Source of the DNA: an uncultured Brachyspira sp.
GTDB lineage: Bacteria > Spirochaetota > Brachyspiria > Brachyspirales > Brachyspiraceae
DNA: 11,550 nucleotides
Direction of reading: 5' to 3'
Assembly (NCBI RefSeq): GCF_949287625.1
Contig: NZ_CASEGO010000103.1
Coordinates: 1 to 11,550 of the forward strand
Shown one piece after another: positions 7,601 to 11,550 of the stretch. Position numbers and translations under genes: made by a program. The notes under the pieces are model-generated. The model made no database searches. It was not told the origin of the DNA and saw only the letters and a list, made by a program, of their open reading frames with translations. Position 1 is the stretch's first letter, and each line of letters starts with the position of its first letter.

Positions 7601-8095
7601 TACTGCATCTCTTCCCATTTTATGCAGTATCTTTTTATTATCATTGCTATTAATAATATCAATATATTTATCTGTGTATTCTTCAAACTCTTTACTGAAG
7701 TATTTATTAAAATCTTCAAAAACTGTATATATTAATTTTTCACCATTTAAAGTTCTTGCCTGCTCTTTATATCTTTTCTCATATCCATAAACAAGATATC
7801 TGAGTGACTTTTCAAAATCTCTATTAACTATATAATCAAAAATAACATATCTAGTTCCGCCTTCTCCTTCTTTATCGTTTCCGTAAAGAAGTATCTTCAT
7901 AAAATGTTCATATCTTTTCTTTAATGCTTCATCTTCTATAGAAAAATAATCTTGCAAAAAAGCATCTTTATAATGAAAATAATCATAAGGATGCCTTCTT
8001 ATTTTACTGAAATCATTTGTAGATTCGCATTTCTCCATATCATCTTCTATAGAAGAGCTCTTATAGTATGCTTCAAGTTTTTCTTCTAAGTTCAT
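4655..8095 (-). CDS. Large DUF4132 domain protein (MolR-like C-terminus)
   Basis: This 1146-aa protein ends in a recognisable DUF4132 region. Landmarks are LSDRIIPNFGFD (about 832-843), SLPAP...KDD (about 883-892), the RLQKVLLNGRKW helix (920-931), the LKLIWG strand (about 951-956), an aspartate-glycine-threonine (about 973-975), LVHPSEL (about 994-1000) and DYEISQP (1014-1020). In the family this region follows an all-helical repeat domain and is seen in E. coli MolR and in WGR-domain proteins; no WGR domain is visible here. Residues 1 to about 820 are helical with HEAT/ARM-like repeats, for example around 620-680, suggesting a scaffold for protein binding. About 115 residues follow the DUF4132 core. 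No catalytic role is established. GGAGGA (8102-8107) sits six bases before ATG 8095. It is a single-gene unit with its own promoter and the repeat at 4571-4610 as terminator. Open frames on the other strand are shadows. Confidence 0.85.
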   Translation of the reverse strand: MNLEEKLEAYYKSSSIEDDMEKCESTNDFSKIRRHPYDYFHYKDAFLQDYFSIEDEALKKRYEHFMKILLYGNDKEGEGGTRYVIFDYIVNRDFEKSLRYLVYGYEKRYKEQARTLNGEKLIYTVFEDFNKYFSKEFEEYTDKYIDIINSNDNKKILHKMGRDAVIPLIAICSVIKNNKECDEKYINAAIKSFDVLPNLYDTLNVIAALLDKNEAIKNKFVEVLNNNEEYIIDMNIEIGEYLRLLDYSNPYKAREKFFNAINYPNDFAFIAQHFQNYFHYAFIYGARDLYLNHKEDFYKIYNLVGNDLKNDRNKRIFIVLSGVLLEHNDNKIDTNNLKKSIPVFQTIVNKFTEDNSDRYNKRPTFTTTVKIEEIFDKDKNKLFDMLIEYYTDKKNTYNLYSTYRWGNTLPEYCLNTELYYLYSLFNYDSDEMKNYKKFALDIFKYLPIQIGIRKYIEVQASIGKKTLKEVIDSLLNNKELNITLKEILLSYYFDYAGDFSNYYYDYGGKCLPTLYKELRCVDENNNVIINSVKDELFKSYFDEVVNILNDDKFIKDNIASNKNTALDILKTLYNKYNYKNYHLVYTVLENTKRAEVKRYCIKAISDNEKITREYVEKMSEKVRSSELKGALKNIIKNWNLKKYGDNFKSIDEALEFIDTYYNTNYEKNIKFLDDVHLTKVLYNNGKLADNRIFKYIIMEYMNLVEPARLKDCGMLTEILDTSSFTNALEMLYIYWKDSNYEAAKKNILIPYLLYSDNSKIDKVYPLIKEFAKGSRTVMGAFIVKCIALNGKSYALILVDSLTRKAPTAKIKEVAIETMENAAYLLDMTTDELSDRIIPNFGFDRKGEKVLRYGGEAKRTFTLSINNDLELTITDNDKQKIIKSLPAPNSKDDKTEADNAKKECTALKKEIKTLVQSQKIRLQKVLLNGRKWTYDNFKTVFVENPIMNLFALKLIWGVYDENNNLIESFRYMEDGTFNTVDEEEYTLKENALITLVHPSELNSDTISKWKTQLSDYEISQPIEQLDFKYEEITEKDISEDKITSLNSKKIKAGVLMSLANKYDMARGETMDGGTFCEYILKDTYLNIAVHISFDYMYFGMDANEDIEFGDIEFCEINDGIETLINPLKVEKRFASSIYSIVKSVFGD

Positions 8096-8114
8096 AATTT
8101 ATCCTCCAATAAAA

Positions 8115-8132
8115 ACTATATCAATATATAGT
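8115..8132. promoter_or_regulatory. Operator-like inverted repeat at the DUF4132 promoter
   Basis: ACTATAT (8115-8121) and ATATAGT (8126-8132) are perfect 7-bp arms separated by CAAT. The right arm overlaps the -10 hexamer (8130-8135) and the repeat covers the expected transcription start, a normal position for a repressor site. It contains only one G-C pair per arm, so chance is possible. Confidence 0.35.
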
Positions 8133-8157
8133 ATATACATTTTTATTTATTTGTCAA
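8130..8157 (-). promoter_or_regulatory. Sigma-70-type promoter of the DUF4132 gene
   Basis: On the minus strand TTGACA (8157-8152), a 16-bp spacer and TATACT (8135-8130) lead to a start near 8123 and a short leader carrying GGAGGA. It shares TTGACAAATAAATA and TATATACT, with the same spacing, with the promoter at 1271-1298. Confidence 0.75.
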
Positions 8158-8264
8158 TATATAAGTATGATAAGTATAAAATGAATATTTATGAAGATTT
8201 ATTATAATAAAAAATAATTTTATTAGTTTTTATGTATTATTTTTAGTTTAAAATAAAATATGTA

Positions 8265-8876
8265 TTATATATTTTCTTCATTATCAAATTCTTTAACTAT
8301 AAATGTATTAAAATCATCTTGACTGCATGCAAAAGATTCTTTAAATAAACATCCTTCAAAATAACCTATTTTATAATAATCTTTATTCTTACGAATATCA
8401 TTTAAATATTTTTTTAAAGTATCTTTTATTTTAGTATTATAATCAGAATGTTCTTCTTTATAAACCATAATATAAAAAACCCTGCTTTTAGAATCATTAA
8501 TATCTTTTATTAATTTTAATTCTGATAAAGCAATATAAGTATCATATGCTTTTTTGCACACATCTTCTTTATTTACTGAACCGCTTTTAAACTCTATTAA
8601 ATATATAATGCCATTTGTAAATTTATAAATAGCATCTACAGAACTTACCTTTAAACTAAATTTATATTTTGAATTATATTTTTTTATTAATTTATCTCCA
8701 TTAATAACTTTATTTTCCGCATCAGTTATATAAGTTACAATATAATCTTTTAAAGTATCACTTTTAACTTTACTTAAAGATGTTTCTTTTAAAGTATCTT
8801 CTAAATTGTAATAATCCAAATTATAAATTTCTGATAATATTGATTGTTTTAATTCATTAAGGATTATTTCTCTCAT
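8265..8876 (-). CDS. PD-(D/E)XK-type putative nuclease partner of the ATPase
   Basis: This 203-aa protein has the D...(E)xK pattern of PD-(D/E)XK enzymes. Asp81 is in SSVDAIYKF, and a beta-turn follows leading into IYLIEFKSG with Glu95 and Lys97. A helix with KKAYDTYIAL follows (108-117), where families of this fold often place a further active-site residue, and a strand VFYIMVYK comes at about 133-140. E54 in the preceding helix is a possible extra acidic ligand. The first 60 residues are helical. The start overlaps the end of the ATPase gene by 20 bp, so translation is probably coupled; CAGGAT lies just before the ATG. Together with the ATPase this looks like a two-gene nuclease-ATPase module. 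Whether it cuts DNA or RNA cannot be told from sequence. An inactive PD-(D/E)XK fold is also possible. Confidence 0.7.
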   Translation of the reverse strand: MREIILNELKQSILSEIYNLDYYNLEDTLKETSLSKVKSDTLKDYIVTYITDAENKVINGDKLIKKYNSKYKFSLKVSSVDAIYKFTNGIIYLIEFKSGSVNKEDVCKKAYDTYIALSELKLIKDINDSKSRVFYIMVYKEEHSDYNTKIKDTLKKYLNDIRKNKDYYKIGYFEGCLFKESFACSQDDFNTFIVKEFDNEENI

Positions 8877-10119
8877 TATCCTGCTCTTCTCTCATATTAG
8901 ACAATATCTCTAAAGGTTCATACATTTTTTCATAAATTATATCCAAATTATCATTAACATTTTTAAATACTACATTACATTTATTTTCTGCTAATTCAGT
9001 AATATAAAAATTAACTCTTTCATCTATATTATGCCTTTTAGAAAATCTGTTGATAGCCTCCAAAAAATAATGACTATGAGTAGTTATAGTAATAGTTAAA
9101 TTAAAATATTTCTGTAATAAAACAATTAACTCAGCATAAATCAACTGCCATTTTGGGTGAAGATGTATTTCAGGCTCATCTAATATAAGAACATCTTTTT
9201 CATTCAAAGAACCATTTTCTAAAAGCCTTTTTATTATTACAAAAGATTTTAATCCAGCAGAAAGATTTTCTAATTTTATTTCAACATCTTTATCATTATA
9301 GTATAAATAAAAATCATTATCTTTATTTATTATTTTTGCATTCATAACACTATTAAATACATCATAAACTTTTTCTAAAATTTCTTTATTATTCACTGAA
9401 TCAAAAACATTTTTATTATCATCAGATATAAAATCATATATTGTTTTTTCTAAAATAAAATTATCGGTATCAATATCACTATTTATATAATTTATAATAA
9501 AAGGATTATCTATATAAAATGCATTATGAATAATATTAAAATCAGATTCAAATTTTATACATTCGTCATTTTTAAACTCTATATTCATTTTTTGTTCTTT
9601 TATTTTTAATTCCAATTCAGCATTTACATTTTTATTAAATAAATTATTAATTTGATTTTCAAAAATATTTCCAAAATAATCACTCATTATTTGAAATTTT
9701 AATTTATCTTCAGAGACATGCATAACTTTTAATATATCATCTGCAACTTTATAAATTGTTTCATCGTTTATATTATTAATAATTTTATCTGGAATATTTA
9801 TCTTTAATATATTAAATAATTTATCTCTATTTATATCATTACATGGATAATCTATATTATAGAATATATTATCCATTATCTCAAAATAATAATGCTTTAT
9901 TTCATTTTTAAAAATATATCTAATTAAAGTTTGATACAATTTTCTTCTGAAATCTTTTTCTATACGTTCATTTTTAAAATCTTCATAATTAAATATAGAA
10001 AATAAAATCTTACCTATTGTGCTTTTTCCTGTATCATTATCTCCGCATATTACAGTTATGCCGTCTATTTTTATATCTGCTTTCTCTATCTTTGCAAAGT
10101 TAGATATTTTTAATCTCAT
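8857..10119 (-). CDS. OLD/RecF-like AAA family ATPase
   Basis: This 420-aa protein is an SMC/RecF/OLD-type ABC-fold ATPase. It begins LKISNFAKIEKADIKIDG, the usual first strands. Walker A is GDNDTGKST (26-34), the signature is LSAGLK (286-291), Walker B is VLILDEPEIHLHP (310-322) and the switch is TTHSH (346-350). The middle (about 50-260) is a variable helical insert. No TOPRIM nuclease domain follows Walker B; the protein ends about 70 residues after the switch, so a catalytic partner is expected in trans. The following gene, overlapping by 20 bp, encodes a PD-(D/E)XK-like protein. In known defence systems such ATPases sense phage or nucleic acid and control a nuclease or other effector. 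AGGA lies about 8 nt before ATG 10119, supporting this start. Other readings include plasmid or DNA-repair ATPases. Very low GC matches the neighbours. Confidence 0.85.
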   Translation of the reverse strand: MRLKISNFAKIEKADIKIDGITVICGDNDTGKSTIGKILFSIFNYEDFKNERIEKDFRRKLYQTLIRYIFKNEIKHYYFEIMDNIFYNIDYPCNDINRDKLFNILKINIPDKIINNINDETIYKVADDILKVMHVSEDKLKFQIMSDYFGNIFENQINNLFNKNVNAELELKIKEQKMNIEFKNDECIKFESDFNIIHNAFYIDNPFIINYINSDIDTDNFILEKTIYDFISDDNKNVFDSVNNKEILEKVYDVFNSVMNAKIINKDNDFYLYYNDKDVEIKLENLSAGLKSFVIIKRLLENGSLNEKDVLILDEPEIHLHPKWQLIYAELIVLLQKYFNLTITITTHSHYFLEAINRFSKRHNIDERVNFYITELAENKCNVVFKNVNDNLDIIYEKMYEPLEILSNMREEQDNERNNP

Positions 10120-10159
10120 AAGAAATTATCCTAAAATACTAGAATTATCGTCATCAAAT

Positions 10160-10173
10160 ATTATAACATTATA
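10160..10173 (-). promoter_or_regulatory. Two -10-like hexamers before the ATPase gene
   Basis: On the minus strand TATAAT occurs twice, at 10173-10168 and 10165-10160. Neither has a good TTGACA at 16-18 bp; the nearest, TTGTAG, is 20 bp from the first. One probably starts the ATPase-nuclease transcript about 40-50 nt before its ATG. Confidence 0.35.
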
Positions 10174-10220
10174 AGTAAAAAATATATTAATTTCTACAAT
10201 TTTATATATTATTAATGTTA

Positions 10221-10251
10221 AATAAAAAAGCCCATGCATTAAGCACAGGCT
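10221..10251 (-). terminator. Rho-independent terminator of the 38-aa gene
   Basis: On the minus strand AGCCTGTGC (10251-10243) pairs with GCATGGGCT (10237-10229) around TTAAT, with two G-T pairs, and is followed by TTTTTT. It separates the 38-aa gene from the ATPase operon. Confidence 0.75.
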
Positions 10252-10281
10252 AATAAAAAAGGAAAAAAAAATTTAAACTAT

Positions 10282-10398
10282 TTATTCTTCTATTATACTA
10301 TCAATTAGTATATCATTATATTCATTGATTAATAAATTATACTCCTCATCGTCTATAACTGTGCAGTCATTATTTATGCTGTTTAATAATTTTGTCAT
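10282..10398 (-). CDS. Unrecognised 38-aa acidic small protein
   Basis: The frame begins at ATG 10398-10396 and ends at TAA 10284-10282, reading MTKLLNSINN then DCTVIDDEEY, NLLINEYNDI and LIDSIIEE. A strong GGAGGA lies 6 nt before the ATG, and a good intrinsic terminator follows 30 bp after the stop, so this is a complete small transcription unit rather than random open frame. The protein is strongly acidic (about 11 Asp/Glu, one Lys), has one Cys, and looks like one or two amphipathic helices. It has no signal peptide or membrane segment. Possible roles include a small regulator or an antitoxin-like peptide. There is no homology I can name. It lies between rpsT and the ATPase-nuclease pair with separate terminators on both sides. 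Confidence 0.65.
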   Translation of the reverse strand: MTKLLNSINNDCTVIDDEEYNLLINEYNDILIDSIIEE

Positions 10399-10479
10399 AT
10401 AAAATCCTCCGTTTTTAATTAATATATTCTAATCATTTTATGTGATAAAATTGTTATATATTGTAACTAATTATTAATC

Positions 10480-10500
10480 TCTTATATTATTAATATAAGA
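10480..10500. promoter_or_regulatory. Perfect AT-rich palindrome upstream of the 38-aa gene
   Basis: TCTTATATTA (10480-10489) and TAATATAAGA (10491-10500) are 10-bp perfect arms around one T. It lies about 80 bp before the 38-aa start, in the likely promoter region, so an operator is plausible. Only one G-C pair per arm keeps confidence low. Confidence 0.35.
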
Positions 10501-10562
10501 AATAAACAGATAAATGCAAGAATTTTTTACATAAAATTTAAAAAAATATTAATAGTGTTAAA

Positions 10563-10600
10563 ATAAAAAAGACCTATACACCATCAAGGGTACAGGTCTT
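10563..10600 (-). terminator. Rho-independent terminator of rpsT
   Basis: On the minus strand AAGACCTGTAC (10600-10590) pairs with GTATAGGTCTT (10579-10569) with one G-T pair, loop CCTTGATGGT, followed by a T-run (10570-10565). It lies about 20 bp after the rpsT stop. Confidence 0.85.
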
Positions 10601-10620
10601 ATTAAGTTCCAAATTAAAAA

Positions 10621-10884
10621 TTAATTCATAGCATTAATTTTTTTCATCATATCAGATTTTTTTGCTGCAGCTCTGTTGGAGTGTATAACAGATTTTCTAG
10701 CAGCTTTATCTAAAGCACTTGCATATTTTTTGAATTCTGTCATAGCTGCAGATTTATCATTACCTTCTATAGATTTAATAACTTTCTTTTTTTGAGTATT
10801 TAAGAAACTTTTAATTTTTCTATTATAAAGGTTTTTAACTTCGTTTTGTCTCAATCTTTTAGATGCTGAAGCTATATTAGGCAT
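10621..10884 (-). CDS. rpsT: Small ribosomal subunit protein S20 (bS20)
   Basis: This 87-aa basic protein matches S20, which binds 16S rRNA early in 30S assembly. It starts MPNIASASKRLRQNE and carries the family's C-terminal VIHSNRAAAKKSDMMKK region, within the usual length of 85-90 residues. The true start is ATG at 10884-10882, with GGAG seven bases upstream. The frame stays open 30 codons further up to 10974, but that part is the tRNA-Asp gene read as protein (the GGRGFEPRQ pattern) and must be excluded. Only 31 bp separate the tRNA 3' end from this ATG and no promoter is visible there, so rpsT is probably co-transcribed with the tRNA and released by tRNA processing. A clear terminator follows. 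Confidence 0.97.
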   Translation of the reverse strand: MPNIASASKRLRQNEVKNLYNRKIKSFLNTQKKKVIKSIEGNDKSAAMTEFKKYASALDKAARKSVIHSNRAAAKKSDMMKKINAMN

Positions 10885-10915
10885 TATATTTCTCCGTGGT
10901 TTAAATAAAAAAAAG

Positions 10916-10990
10916 CGGAGTTGACGGGGCTCGAACCCGCGGCCTCCTGCGTGACAGGCAGGCGCTCTAACCAAACTGAGCTACAACTCC
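10916..10990 (-). tRNA. tRNA-Asp (GTC anticodon)
   Basis: The minus strand folds as a complete cloverleaf: acceptor GGAGTTG/CAACTCC, D-stem GCTC/GAGC, anticodon stem CCTGC/GCAGG with loop CTGTCAC (anticodon GTC), variable AGGCC, T-arm GCGGG-TTCGAGC-CCCGT and discriminator G, 75 nt in all. The 3' CCA is not encoded (C-T-T follows), so it must be added. Eight T's follow within two bases of the 3' end. Confidence 0.98.
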
Positions 10991-11012
10991 AAACTAGTTA
11001 ATGAATGCTTGC

Positions 11013-11040
11013 ATTATACTACAAAGTTATTTTTTGTCAA
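11013..11040 (-). promoter_or_regulatory. Consensus promoter of tRNA-Asp and rpsT
   Basis: On the minus strand TTGACA (11040-11035), a 16-bp spacer and TATAAT (11018-11013) give a start near 11006, about 16 nt before the mature tRNA 5' end. Both hexamers are perfect, fitting a strongly expressed RNA. AAACTAGTTAAT at 10991-11002, just before the tRNA, matches the left arm of the inverted-repeat elements at 1147 and 4571. Confidence 0.85.
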
Positions 11041-11168
11041 GTGGTAATATTAAAAAAATTAATATTATTTTCTTAAACTATATAAAAAAACCTTATATAA
11101 GATGTTTATCAAATTATAAAACTAATGTATGATTAATTATTATATCATTTGTAAAGAAGAATAAAAAC

Positions 11169-11375
11169 ATGAAAAAAATAATAACATTTATAATCATACT
11201 CGCCATTATAATATCTTCTAATGTAATTGCTGAAAATATAGTATATATAACTAAAACAGGTAAAAAATATCATCTTAAAAACTGCCGCACTATAAAAGGA
11301 GAGGCGTATGAAATATCATTATCAGAGGCAGAATATAAGGGATATACTCCATGCAAGGTATGCAAACCATACTAA
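11169..11375 (+). CDS. Secreted small protein with Ada-like Cys/His zinc-binding domain
   Basis: This 68-aa protein starts with a clear signal peptide (MKKIITFIIILAIIISSNVIA, probable cleavage before EN). The mature part of about 47 residues begins VYITKTGKKYHLKNC and ends GYTPCKVCKP. It matches the small domain found at the C-terminus of some secreted nucleases and competence-related proteins, related to the Ada metal-binding fold. Likely ligands are H35 or C39 together with C62 and C65. Here it stands alone as a complete exported protein rather than attached to a nuclease. AAGAAGA (11154-11160) is a weak ribosome binding site. It may bind metal or nucleic acid in the periplasm; the function is not known. 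It is divergent from the tRNA-rpsT unit and followed by the Rpn-family gene with its own promoter. Confidence 0.8.
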   Translation: MKKIITFIIILAIIISSNVIAENIVYITKTGKKYHLKNCRTIKGEAYEISLSEAEYKGYTPCKVCKPY

Positions 11376-11400
11376 ACTGTTTTAAAATAAGAATTATACT

Positions 11401-11429
11401 TTGACATTTATATATTATTTAATTATAAT
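11401..11429 (+). promoter_or_regulatory. Perfect consensus promoter before the Rpn-family gene
   Basis: TTGACA at 11401-11406, a 17-bp spacer and TATAAT at 11424-11429 match the sigma-70 consensus exactly. The expected start at about 11436 coincides with the ATG of the next gene, and no Shine-Dalgarno sequence is present. Confidence 0.8.
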
Positions 11430-11435
11430 AATATT

Positions 11436-11550
11436 ATGATAAATATTAATGTTTTAAATGACTACTTTATGCGTTATCTGTTTGCTAAAGAAGGACATGA
11501 ACGTATTTTGAAAAACTTAATTAATTCAGTAAGAGCTGACTATAATCAAG
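11436..11550 (+). CDS. Rpn family nuclease / putative transposase, 5' part
   Basis: The open frame from ATG 11436 runs off the right edge after 38 complete codons. It begins MININ-VLNDYFMRYLFAKEGHERILKNLIN, the typical start of Rpn-family (recombination-promoting nuclease, PD-(D/E)XK transposase-like) proteins: LNDYF-x-RYL, then GxExILxNLIN. The catalytic residues of the fold lie beyond the window. Such genes are numerous in Brachyspira-like genomes. The ATG lies 7 bases after the -10, with no ribosome binding site, so the mRNA is probably leaderless. An internal ATG at 11469 also lacks a Shine-Dalgarno sequence and would cut into the conserved start. Confidence 0.75.
   Translation, partial: MININVLNDYFMRYLFAKEGHERILKNLINSVRADYNQ

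Noticed and set aside
4863..7790. Four plus-strand open frames inside the DUF4132 gene
   Set aside because: All lie opposite one long, well-supported coding frame and have no ribosome binding sites or recognisable domains.
8205..8225. Terminator after the PD-(D/E)XK gene
   Set aside because: TAATAAAA..TTTTATTA is an A/T-only stem with no G-C pairs, so it is too weak to call.
10885..10974. N-terminal extension of rpsT reading through the tRNA gene
   Set aside because: The extra 30 codons translate the tRNA-Asp gene (GGRGFEPRQ-type artefact). The real start has an RBS and the conserved S20 N-terminus at 10884.

Overview
The window is very AT-rich. It most likely comes from a Brachyspira-type spirochaete. 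The grounds are a surface-protein gene at the left end that looks like Brachyspira Vsp outer-membrane proteins, an Rpn-family nuclease gene start at the right end of a kind common in that genus, ribosomal protein S20 and tRNA-Asp with bacterial sigma-70-type signals, and dispersed TTTTT..GCGGC..AAAAA hairpins between genes. The genus call is recognition from memory, not a database result.

Layout, left to right. At 1-930 there is a hairpin followed by a degenerate, 5'-truncated and frameshifted vsp-like gene. At 931-1518 there is no convincing gene, but the stretch holds a long inverted-repeat element, a strong promoter (1271-1298), a seven-unit ATCGC pentanucleotide array (1346-1380) and a leader hairpin. 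At 1519-4293 a compact four-gene plus-strand operon encodes a tandem Cys/His zinc-finger-like protein, a DUF1232 (YkvA) membrane protein, a small helical protein and a 572-aa multi-pass membrane protein. At 4294-4654 there is a repeat-rich intergenic stretch with a second copy of the inverted-repeat element, so near-identical same-direction repeats bracket the operon.

From 4655 to 10990 everything is on the minus strand. A 1146-aa DUF4132 protein is driven by a promoter that nearly duplicates the one in front of the four-gene operon. Next come an overlapping gene pair, an OLD/RecF-like AAA ATPase followed by a small PD-(D/E)XK-type protein, then an unlisted 38-aa gene with its own ribosome binding site and terminator, then rpsT (S20) placed directly behind tRNA-Asp. 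The plus strand resumes with a secreted 68-aa Cys/His protein and the 5' end of an Rpn-family gene whose promoter places the transcription start on the ATG, suggesting a leaderless mRNA.

Two modules could be undescribed systems. One is the ATPase plus PD-(D/E)XK pair, which has the architecture of a two-gene anti-phage or DNA-processing system. The other is the repeat-bracketed zinc-finger/DUF1232/membrane operon, with a mutable microsatellite in its leader. The near-identical promoters suggest the operon and the DUF4132 gene may be co-regulated. Functions for both modules are inference; the gene structures and DNA motifs are read directly.
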